A stretch of DNA of 64,000 bases from Alkalimonas collagenimarina (GTDB lineage: Bacteria; Pseudomonadota; Gammaproteobacteria; Enterobacterales; Alteromonadaceae), in NCBI RefSeq assembly GCF_030717845.1, contig NZ_JAUZVZ010000007.1:1-64000 (forward strand). Direction: 5' to 3'. The notes under the pieces are model-generated. The model worked only from the letters and a program-made list of their open reading frames with translations. It ran no database searches and had not been told where the DNA came from. Position 1 is the first letter of the stretch. Each line of letters begins with the position of its first letter. Position numbers and translations under genes: made by a program. Below are positions 17,219 to 24,805 of this stretch, one piece after another.

Positions 17219-18742
17219 ATGTTTAAGTCCATGGTGGTTGGTCTGCTTACTGCAGTGAGTTTAAGCGCAACGGCAACGCCAAGCTGGATCGATGCGAAAT
17301 CAGCGATACAAGCTATGCAGCAAGGTGAATTGACCAGTGAACAATTAGTTCGGTATTACCTCGACAGAATTGAGCAGCATAATCAACAGGGGCATAATCT
17401 GGCGGCGGTGATGGATATTAATCCTCAAGCTATTCAGCAAGCACAATTACGTGATCAAGAGCGGGCTAGTCACAACAGCCATTCTGCGCTACATGGCTTG
17501 CCAGTGATTTTGAAAGCCAATATTTCTACCGCGACCATGCCAACTACAGCTGGAGCGCTGGCGTTAAAAAATCATATCACCGGGCGTAATGCGGCCTTAG
17601 TCGACCAATTGGAACAAGCAGGTGCTATCATTTTAGGCACCGCGAACTTATCGGAGTGGGCTAATTTTCGTGGTACCGGTTCGGCCAGTGGTTGGTCTGC
17701 CTTGGGTGGGCAAGCACGAAACCCTCATTTATTAACGCACACCCCTTGTGGCTCCAGCTCTGGTTCTGCCGTCGCTGTTGCAGCGGATCTGGCTTTATTG
17801 GCGGTAGGTACGGAAACGGATGGCTCCATTATGTGTCCAGCCGCGATCAACGGTGTGGTAGGTATAAAACCAACACGAGGTGCGGTAGCGGGTGAGGGCA
17901 TTATTCCGATTGCCAGTGCGCAGGATATCGCAGGGCCGATGGCCCGACATGTGTTTGATGCGGCCTTGTTATTGGATGCTATGCTCAGCGACGAGGCGCG
18001 TAAGCAGTTACCGGTGGCGTTAACGAAGGCAACAGAGCAAGCTCCTGAGCTCAGTAAAGTGATTTTAGTTCGGGCGTACGATGAACAAGATGAAGCCATT
18101 GGGCCGATGATGGATGGTATTGCTGAGTTTTTATTGCAGCAGGGGATAGCCGTTGTATCGGTGGATGAATGGCAACTGCCAGCAGAGTTGTATCAGGATG
18201 AGCTGAAAGTTCTGATGTATGAATATCGTCGCGAGCTGGACCAGTGGTTACAAGACTATGGTGTTGATGATAGTGTGAACTCAGTGGCCAAAGTGGTGGC
18301 ATTTAATCAAGCCAAAGGTGAAGAAGCCTTGGCATTCTTTGGTCAGGAGTATCTGGAACAGGCTGCCAACCTGGATCTGGAACTTGAGAATGAGGATTAC
18401 CAGCGCGCACTTGCTAATGGCCGTCAATTGGCGATGAATGCACTTGACCAGTACCTGAAAGAGCTTGAGGCTGATGCCATTATACTGCCTTCCTATGGCC
18501 CAGCCTGGCCGATCGACCATATCAACGGAGATGTGTTTAACTTCGGTACTTCAACTGCAGCAGCGGTTGCCGGTTACCCATCAATCACTCTGCCTGGTGG
18601 CTTTAGTGGTGTATTGCCCTTGGGCGTGAGTCTGGTAGGCCTGCCCTGGTCAGAGCCAACGCTGATTGGCTTAGCGGCTCTGATGGAGAAAGAGTTAAAG
18701 GCCTACCAACAGCCAACATTTTTATCGCAGGATAAAGAATAA
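17219..18742 (+). CDS. Exported amidase-signature hydrolase
   Basis: A 507-aa protein with a Sec signal peptide ending near residue 19. The Ser-cisSer-Lys triad is intact: Lys99 in LPVILKAN, cis-Ser179 in CGSSSGSA and the nucleophile Ser203 in ETDGSI. The Gly/Ser-rich amidase signature spans about 168-210. Exported members hydrolyse amides or peptide amides; the substrate is not predictable. It is divergent from the EamA transporter and converges with a binding-protein gene at 18762. Confidence 0.9.
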   Translation: MFKSMVVGLLTAVSLSATATPSWIDAKSAIQAMQQGELTSEQLVRYYLDRIEQHNQQGHNLAAVMDINPQAIQQAQLRDQERASHNSHSALHGLPVILKANISTATMPTTAGALALKNHITGRNAALVDQLEQAGAIILGTANLSEWANFRGTGSASGWSALGGQARNPHLLTHTPCGSSSGSAVAVAADLALLAVGTETDGSIMCPAAINGVVGIKPTRGAVAGEGIIPIASAQDIAGPMARHVFDAALLLDAMLSDEARKQLPVALTKATEQAPELSKVILVRAYDEQDEAIGPMMDGIAEFLLQQGIAVVSVDEWQLPAELYQDELKVLMYEYRRELDQWLQDYGVDDSVNSVAKVVAFNQAKGEEALAFFGQEYLEQAANLDLELENEDYQRALANGRQLAMNALDQYLKELEADAIILPSYGPAWPIDHINGDVFNFGTSTAAAVAGYPSITLPGGFSGVLPLGVSLVGLPWSEPTLIGLAALMEKELKAYQQPTFLSQDKE

Positions 18743-18761
18743 GCCAGATAAACTAAATGGT

Positions 18762-19523
18762 TCATTCCAGTACGTTGAGGTCGGCTCTGAACTGCTTGAC
18801 CTCACCACTTTCAACCATTTGCTGCACCACTTGCTGCAGTTTTGGTAGCAACTCTTGGTGAGGGCTGTAGCGAGACAGTGTCAGATTAACGGTGCGACCT
18901 TGCTGGAAGTTGAACTCATAACTGGCTTTTTTGAAGCGCTGATGAAAGCGGGGATTGTGTTGTATCACATTGATAGAGCTTTGTGCTGGTCCAATAACCG
19001 CATCGACCTCACCAAGTAACAGCAGGGCAAAAGCATCATCCAGTCGCTCGGCCTCGACCAGGTTGAGTTGATTTTCAGCCAACTTTTGATTGAGTTCCTG
19101 ACTGTAGACATAATCTTTTACTACCGCAATACGATGTTCCGATAATGCATTCCAGCTTGCAATATCAGTCGATTCTTGTAGCAGATAAACTACTTCAGGT
19201 TTGGCTTCGTCATAGGGAATAAAATGCATATAACGAGCGCGCTCTTCACTGTGATTGAGGCTGCTCATTAAGTCGGTTTGGCCTTGCTCCATCTGCCGCA
19301 GGCAACGAGAGAAAGGAGTATTAGGGCTGAAGCGAAGTTTGATACCAGCACGTTCGGCGATGATTCGCATCAGATCAACGGTTGGGCCGTATGGCTCTGA
19401 GTCTTCAGGGTAAAAATGCCAGTATGGGTGATCATCCAGACACCACTCCAGTTCCGGATGCTCGTGCGCATTCAGTGTTAGCCCATACAACAGCGCTGGT
19501 ATCATAACCACTAACCGTAACAT
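18762..19523 (-). CDS. Periplasmic solute-binding protein family 3-like
   Basis: A 253-aa protein with a signal peptide (cleavage near NAHE). It has the two-lobe SBP_bac_3 pattern: YGPTVDLMRIIAERAGIKLRF, CLRQMEQGQTDLMSSLNHSEERA, the hinge-region AVVKDY and the second-lobe LLLGEVDAVIG. No transporter permease genes adjoin it, so it may feed a distant ABC system or serve as a sensor. The ligand is probably an amino acid by family. Confidence 0.8.
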   Translation of the reverse strand: MLRLVVMIPALLYGLTLNAHEHPELEWCLDDHPYWHFYPEDSEPYGPTVDLMRIIAERAGIKLRFSPNTPFSRCLRQMEQGQTDLMSSLNHSEERARYMHFIPYDEAKPEVVYLLQESTDIASWNALSEHRIAVVKDYVYSQELNQKLAENQLNLVEAERLDDAFALLLLGEVDAVIGPAQSSINVIQHNPRFHQRFKKASYEFNFQQGRTVNLTLSRYSPHQELLPKLQQVVQQMVESGEVKQFRADLNVLE

Positions 19524-19622
19524 AGCATTCCCTGTTCAATGACGGCACAACCCAAAGGTTGTGCCTCATCATACGCATTTTAATCGTTGCAGTGCAAGCG
19601 CTTCATGTGGCGAGTTCAGGGA

Positions 19623-20712
19623 TCACGCTGTACGTTCTGTTCGATTTTGTTGTTGCTGCCACTGGCGCCAGATGATCCGCAGGATTAATCCGGCAAGCAG
19701 CAGTGCAGCCGATAGTTCGAGCCAGTAGGGGAGGACTGAATGCTGATGCTGCATAGCACTTTGCACTGAGATATCAAAATAATTCAGCCCAAAGTCGAGC
19801 AGCCAACCAAAGAACACCGACATCACAATGACACCAAATAAATAGGCAGCCAGCGCTCGTTTTCCCAGTTCTTTATAGACCACACTGATGGTGGCGATAT
19901 TGGTAGCAGGCCCGGCCTGCATAAAGACCAGCGCAGCACCAGGGGATATACCCATCATCATCAGGGCGGCGACAATTGGTGTCGAGGCGGTAGCACAGAC
20001 GTACATCGGTACTGAAATCAGTACCATCAATAACATGGTCCAGATACTGCTGCCATATTTAGCCAGTGCATCCATCGGCACCAGGGTTTGCACCAAAGCT
20101 GCGAAAAAAAGACCTATCATCAACCACAGATAAAAATCGCTTAGCAACTTGCCGGTGCTGTACTGCAAGCCATCTTTAGCTTGTTGCCACAAGCTTGGTT
20201 TGGTGGCAGTTGCTTTTTTAGCAGCGCAGCAGGATGCTTTTTCAGGCACTGAAGCTTGCTTCGACTCTTCAGCCTTAGCTGATTTGCTGGAGCAGCAGCT
20301 TTTTACCGGGGCCATTGCCTTGCTTTCGTGCCCGGTTGCCTTACCGACCAATAAACCTGAAGTAATAGCGCTTAAAATAGCGGCGATGGGGCGGACAATT
20401 GCCATCACCGGCCCCAGCAATACATAAGAAACTGAAATCGAATCGACCCCGGTTTCAGGCGTGGCACTTAAAAACGCCACGGTAGCGCCTTTACTGGCAC
20501 CGCCGCGTCGCAGCTGCATCGCAGCAGGGATCACGCCGCAGCTGCACAGCGGTAATGGTGCTCCCAGCAAAGCGCCTTTCACCACCGAGTTGCTTTTGTA
20601 GCCAGTCCATTGGGATCCAGGCTTTCATGATTGCCGCTACCAGCAAACCGACTAATAGCCAGGGCGCGGATAGCACAAACAACTGCCAGAAGTTGTCGAT
20701 AAAAGTTAGCAT
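19623..20712 (-). pseudogene. SO_0444-type metal (Cu/Zn) efflux permease, frameshifted near the N-terminus
   Basis: Two frames together make one permease. The first (20712 to about 20590) encodes MLTFIDNFWQLFVLSAPWLL...PMDWLQKQLG. The second (from about 20590 to 19623) continues SVVKGALLGAPLPLCSCGVIP through the end, with the CSCG motif, a Cys-rich linker (KSCCSSKS, KASCCAAKK) and a second membrane half containing PMYVCATASTPIVAAL. About 20 bases (2 modulo 3) appear deleted at the join compared with relatives. The downstream frame could still be made from a GTG at 20585. The gene overlaps the MerR-type gene and shares its metal-responsive promoter. A sequencing error cannot be excluded. Confidence 0.75.
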
Positions 20713-21149
20713 GAGGTGCGCTCCTGATGATGGTGTTCTGGTTTAACCGGCTGCCCTTTTTCCAAGGCTGCTAAAATAGAGCACTCAGTGGCACTTAATG
20801 GCCCGCCACAACAGGCGTCATCAAGCTGCTGCAGTGCTTGGTGAAAGCGCCGTAACTCAGCGATCTGCTGCTCAATGTCTTGCATTTTGTGCTGCACCTT
20901 GTCTTTGACATCGGCGCACTGCCACTCACTTTTATTGTCTTCAATCTGCAGGAGTTCGCGGATTTGCTGCAAGCTAAAACCAACGCTTTTGGCGCGCAGG
21001 ATAAAGCCCAGCCGTTGGCTGTCGGCTTCATTGTACAAGCGATAGCCCGCTTCCGAACGGGCGCTTGGGCTTAATAACTTCTGCTTTTCATAAAAGCGGA
21101 TGGTGTCGACACTAACACCATGCCGCTTGACCAATTCACCAATTTTCAT
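20706..21149 (-). CDS. MerR-family heavy-metal-responsive regulator (ZntR-like)
   Basis: The ATG at 21149 follows a strong AAGGAGGT; the frame remains open far upstream, which is accidental. The 147-aa product starts MKIGELVKRHGVSVDTIRFYEKQKLL (MerR winged helix), then a dimerisation helix and a metal loop near the end with Cys79-region WQCADVK, DDACCGGPLSATECSI and a His-rich tail PEHHHQ. The CCGG...C pattern fits Zn/Cd/Pb sensors. It lies upstream of and overlaps the SO_0444-type permease and has its own operator at 21172-21203. Confidence 0.9.
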   Translation of the reverse strand: MKIGELVKRHGVSVDTIRFYEKQKLLSPSARSEAGYRLYNEADSQRLGFILRAKSVGFSLQQIRELLQIEDNKSEWQCADVKDKVQHKMQDIEQQIAELRRFHQALQQLDDACCGGPLSATECSILAALEKGQPVKPEHHHQERTSC

Positions 21150-21171
21150 GATTACCTCCTTAAGTAAGGAT

Positions 21172-21203
21172 AGTATAAACCCTAGAGCTAACTCCAGAGT
21201 CAA
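21172..21203 (-). promoter_or_regulatory. MerR/ZntR-type promoter-operator
   Basis: On the minus strand TTGACT (-35) and TATACT (-10) are separated by 20 bases, the long spacer typical of MerR-activated promoters. The spacer holds the dyad ACTCTGGAGT...CTAGGGT, close to ZntR and CueR operators. It drives the regulator and permease. Confidence 0.85.
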
Positions 21204-21335
21204 GCGGTCGATCATTTCATCGTGAAGTGTGTATTTAAGAGGATAGGTGAGTAGATGGCATCCTTGACGCCAGTAAGCTGATGTGACAACGTCGCTATTC
21301 TGATCAGTGCAGCATGGTTTCAACTTGGGTTTATT

Positions 21336-22367
21336 TTGATACAACATAAGTTTTCTTACGTTATTGCTGCATCGATTGCCTGCGTTATTACCGGTTTGGT
21401 CTGGTATTTGAGTGGTGATAATACAACGCTTAATGATAAAAGTGGCCATACTGCTGAAGTGCCTCGAAGTGTCCGTGATAAATCTTCTATCGATTTGCAT
21501 AAAAACACGTTGAAAAAGACATCAATTGAAGATGCAGAGCATTCAACGATAAATCTTTTCGCAGATGCACTGCTGTTGCATGAGAAAGCACAACAGGGGG
21601 AGAAGCTCAGTCAATACAGGTTGGCTCAACTTATGGAGACGTGTGCAAGCGTGGCTTTGTTTCGCGATCAAATGTTGGATGCCTTATCTATGTTGTATGG
21701 CTATGCAGATAGCTTGGATGAAAAGCATTTAGGGTTTATAGAACAAAATATTGATGATTGTGCCGATTTTAACTCTGGTAATTTGGCGATGTTTTTACCT
21801 TCAGACATGCAGAATGATTCAAACTACCAAAGCAGGATTCTGCATGATGCTGGGTTTATTTCTTTGGTTTGGTTGAGTACAGCAGCAAGTCATGGGCAAG
21901 AAGATGCATTGGCAGAAATTATGTTTCATGGGCCTGAGGCTTTAGCCAGGGCTGGAATGAGCTCCCCTAAACTACAACAGCAGTATCTGGGCCTATTGTC
22001 GAAAAGGTCTCCTGAGGCTTGGTTAGGAATTGGGGCCTGTACGAGTGCTAATGATCCTGGCTCTGTTGGCCTGGCAATACAGACACTTGCTTGCGAGCAA
22101 AGTCAGAACTGTCGTTCATTGAAAAACTACGATGCACTCACGATGCGCCAATTTTTGACGAACAGCCTGATCAAACCTCAAAGTCAGCTGCATCATGAAG
22201 AAGTGCTGTCCTGGTTTAAACCGGACTATGCGAGCGTGCTGTGGGAGCAGAGCGACGAGCTGGAAAACTTCTCAGAGATAAAAAGCCAAGTGATGATGGA
22301 GCAAATGGAACCAGCATTTCAAGCTGAACTATTAGAAGGTTGCCTTTGTTCCATTGGCCTTTGTTAG
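21336..22367 (+). CDS. Hypothetical membrane-anchored protein, 343 aa
   Basis: The reading frame starts with TTG at 21336 and lacks a good ribosome site, so the start is uncertain. An N-terminal hydrophobic helix (FSYVIAASIACVITGLVWYL) suggests a single-pass anchor with a periplasmic body. The body is mainly helical with repeated ALxxLHEKAQQG- and Sel1-like phrases (RLAQLM, WLSTAASHGQEDALAEIM) and several Cys (ACTSAN, ACEQSQNC, CLCSIGLC). Its codon use is more AT-rich than that of its neighbours. I do not recognise a family. Confidence 0.6.
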   Translation: MIQHKFSYVIAASIACVITGLVWYLSGDNTTLNDKSGHTAEVPRSVRDKSSIDLHKNTLKKTSIEDAEHSTINLFADALLLHEKAQQGEKLSQYRLAQLMETCASVALFRDQMLDALSMLYGYADSLDEKHLGFIEQNIDDCADFNSGNLAMFLPSDMQNDSNYQSRILHDAGFISLVWLSTAASHGQEDALAEIMFHGPEALARAGMSSPKLQQQYLGLLSKRSPEAWLGIGACTSANDPGSVGLAIQTLACEQSQNCRSLKNYDALTMRQFLTNSLIKPQSQLHHEEVLSWFKPDYASVLWEQSDELENFSEIKSQVMMEQMEPAFQAELLEGCLCSIGLC

Positions 22368-22437
22368 ATAGTGGATAAATGGCCCCTACTGCTTTCATGC
22401 AGTGGGGGATCGTTGATAGTATTCCAGAGTTAAGCAG

Positions 22438-23295
22438 TCAATTGGACCAGCCTATGATGGTTGTTAATACGACAGTTGTGATGAATACAGACACCGCGAG
22501 CAGCATTTCCAGGGCAATGGTTTTTTTTAATCTAACCAAGCCTGCTGGTTGGTGCAACGCAGGAACCAGACGTAATTTATTGAAGGCACCAAGACCCAGC
22601 AGCACACTGACCAGGCCTAATTTAGGCAGCAGTATTCGGCCATAGGTTGTTTGCCAGAGTTGGCTTGGCTCCGAGAATAAAAGTAATAACATACCCAGTC
22701 CGCTGCCAATCAACAGCAACAGCACAACGACCATGAGTTGCCCGAACTGCTGCATCAGGGGTTGTAGCTTGCTGGCAGACTGCTGTTGGCATAGTCGCCA
22801 TAAAACCGGTAAAGCGCCGATCCAGAGTCCGATGCAAAGCAGGTGCAAGCTAAGTGCTAACCGTCCAATGAGACCATGCTGAAGCAGATGCCCACTCAGG
22901 GTGAAGCTGAATAATAGCAGCAGCACCACAGTCAATTGCATGAGCGCTTGTAGCCGCTGGTAGTGCCTGATTAGCAGACTCAGAGCTAGTAGCGTAAAGG
23001 CCGCCCACTGCCATAGCATGGCTTGCCCTGTGCCATCGGGCAGCAGCATCCAGATTAGTTCGCGGTCAAACATGCCACTGACGCCAGTCATGGCAATACT
23101 GCCAATAAAGAGTAAAAAACTGGCAGTTGCACTCAATACGCCCAGACCAGCAACGGTCAGATAGCTTTGCCAGTGAACAGGCTGCTCTAATTTATGTTGG
23201 CGCGACAGCCAGCAGCAAAACAATGCTCCCACTGTCAGCGCCATACAAATGAACAGCGTTAGCCGGCTTAAAACCGTCCAAAGCTCCCACTGCAT
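22438..23295 (-). CDS. copD: CopD-family copper resistance membrane protein
   Basis: A 285-aa polytopic protein with eight or so membrane helices. CopD-type features are FLLFIGSIAMTGVSGM, LSGHLLQHG with its His, LHLLCIGLWIGALPVLWRL, and a C-terminal KLGLVSVLLGLGAFNKLRLVPAL. Members take up or transfer copper with CopC. The start ATG abuts the copC stop, so the two are translationally coupled. The gene is 285 aa, a normal length. Confidence 0.87.
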   Translation of the reverse strand: MQWELWTVLSRLTLFICMALTVGALFCCWLSRQHKLEQPVHWQSYLTVAGLGVLSATASFLLFIGSIAMTGVSGMFDRELIWMLLPDGTGQAMLWQWAAFTLLALSLLIRHYQRLQALMQLTVVLLLLFSFTLSGHLLQHGLIGRLALSLHLLCIGLWIGALPVLWRLCQQQSASKLQPLMQQFGQLMVVVLLLLIGSGLGMLLLLFSEPSQLWQTTYGRILLPKLGLVSVLLGLGAFNKLRLVPALHQPAGLVRLKKTIALEMLLAVSVFITTVVLTTIIGWSN

Positions 23296-23739
23296 TTAGC
23301 TTTCCAACTCAGTGCTAGTCTCAGCCAGCATCGCATGGTGATGATGCTGGTGCGATTCTGACTCAGGTTCCGGGTTCGATGCTTCAGCGTCTGGATCTAT
23401 TTGAAAGCTGATAGTACCGGATACCCGGTGACCGTCGGCGCCAAGAGCCGCCCATTCCAGCTGATAGTGACCTGGCGCTAATGTCGGTAGCGGAAATTCA
23501 ATGTGATCTGTCGGCTGGCGATTGCGCTCAAAGCCAAACTCTATCGCTTGATCCTGATGTGTCAGGTCGAGTGACAGCATCCGCACCGGATCACCAAAAT
23601 GCAGCATGACTACGGCGGTTGGTTCATTTAATACCGCACCATCAGCCGGGATCGAAAACTGCATAGGGGTATGGGCCAGCACTTTGGCTGGTGCAAAGCA
23701 AAGGATGACTAACGCAAAAAACATCATAAAACGATTCAT
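23296..23739 (-). CDS. copC: CopC-family periplasmic copper-binding protein
   Basis: A 147-aa protein with a Sec signal peptide cleaved after LA, so the mature N-terminus is His23 (HTPMQF), as required for the CopC copper brace. A beta-sandwich with PADGAVLNEP, LHFGDPVRML and the C-terminal GHRVSGTISFQI follows; DGHRVSG holds the second conserved Asp/His pair. An added tail is rich in Glu and His (QHHHHAM) and may bind further metal. It is the first gene of copCD. Confidence 0.9.
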   Translation of the reverse strand: MNRFMMFFALVILCFAPAKVLAHTPMQFSIPADGAVLNEPTAVVMLHFGDPVRMLSLDLTHQDQAIEFGFERNRQPTDHIEFPLPTLAPGHYQLEWAALGADGHRVSGTISFQIDPDAEASNPEPESESHQHHHHAMLAETSTELES

Positions 23740-23834
23740 GAAAACTACCTCAAAATTCTAGTGGATCAGTATAGGCACTCGGTATGGCCCGGCACAGGCT
23801 AACCAAAGTCATTAAAAAAACGAGTGAAAGGGAG

Positions 23835-24209
23835 TTAACTGAATGGTTTGGGTGGTTTAAATAACGCTAATTGATTGACACTTAAGTCACTGAATGCATG
23901 GACACTCAATGATTCTGAAGGTTCGAATGCAGGGAGGTTATCTGCTTGATCGGCTGCGGTAGATTGAACACAGCAGCTGGCGCAGATGGCACAGGCCTGA
24001 GCGTAACCATCTGATGGGGCGATATCGGTAATATCGTGCCGAGTAGTGTCCTCGTTGGCAGCGGGTTCACTGTACTCTATCTGAAGCTGTTGTTGCAGTG
24101 GGGCTGAATTTTCCATGGTGCCATGATCAGCATGACAACCAGCCATAGCCAAGCCTGCTATGCTTTTTAGCAACAGCGTAGCTATCAGGACAATGGCAGA
24201 AAAACGCAT
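23835..24209 (-). CDS. Small exported Cys-rich protein of the copper region
   Basis: A 124-aa product with AAGGTG upstream of the ATG and a Sec signal peptide (cleavage near AMA-GC, possibly a lipobox LAMAGC). A cluster ACAICASCC in the middle and HADHG near the mature start could bind copper. The C-terminus ends LALFKPPKPF. It lies upstream of copCD in the same direction and divergent from the next small Cys protein, a position often held by CopL-like or DUF2946 proteins. The family assignment is not secure. Confidence 0.65.
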   Translation of the reverse strand: MRFSAIVLIATLLLKSIAGLAMAGCHADHGTMENSAPLQQQLQIEYSEPAANEDTTRHDITDIAPSDGYAQACAICASCCVQSTAADQADNLPAFEPSESLSVHAFSDLSVNQLALFKPPKPFS

Positions 24210-24284
24210 TCAGGCGCACCTTCTTCAGACGATGACGCAACCTTAGCGAAAATTGCAGTTAAAGGCAAACTCGTCTGTTGTATT

Positions 24285-24313
24285 TTGACAGTCATGGCAT
24301 TTAGGTGTATCTT
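24285..24313 (+). promoter_or_regulatory. Sigma-70 promoter of the CusBA-like unit
   Basis: TTGACA at 24285-24290 and TATCTT at 24308-24313 are 17 bases apart, placing a start about 20 bases before the gene at 24341. No clear copper-responsive dyad was found in the spacer. Confidence 0.6.
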
Positions 24314-24340
24314 TAGCACATTCTCACTCAGGTATTAGCC

Positions 24341-24727
24341 ATGCTTAGCACCTTTGTACAACGGCAAAAATTTTGGGTCATCCCGATGATGGTCAGCCTT
24401 GCCTTGTCCTGGTGTTTGCTATTTTGTGGCCAGTTACTTGCTGAACATCATCCGGCAGAGGCGCAGTCTGATGCACCGCCGTGCCATTCAGTGCTATCGA
24501 CTACGGCTGAATTGATGTCAAACCATGATTTGTGTTCTGGTTGTGCATTGGATGCGGTTACGAGCAGTGGCTTAGAATTTCCCCCTGTTGTGTTGTGGCA
24601 AGAGCCTGTACTTGAACTGACACTGGATGAACTCCCCGTTGAGCAAGCTGGTTTATATCTGGCTCAGGGCCCGCCTTACCCCCGAACGACCCCTCTGTAC
24701 TTAGAAAAATCTCTGTTGTTAATCTGA
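24341..24727 (+). CDS. Small exported protein preceding the RND metal pump
   Basis: A 128-aa protein with a long hydrophobic N-terminus (VIPMMVSLALSWCLLFCGQLL). The mature part has HH, PPCHS and DLCSGCALD, which could coordinate metal, and a Pro-rich tail PPYPRTTPLYLEKSLLLI. It resembles the DUF2946/CopL-like small proteins that accompany copper operons, but I cannot assign it firmly. It is probably co-transcribed with the adaptor gene 78 bases downstream. Confidence 0.6.
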   Translation: MLSTFVQRQKFWVIPMMVSLALSWCLLFCGQLLAEHHPAEAQSDAPPCHSVLSTTAELMSNHDLCSGCALDAVTSSGLEFPPVVLWQEPVLELTLDELPVEQAGLYLAQGPPYPRTTPLYLEKSLLLI

Positions 24728-24805
24728 AATCTGCTGGTTTTCTGATCGTCGGTTGCATGCTGTTGCATGTGGTTGCTTTAGATTTTAACCTGGCAGGATT
24801 TTTTT

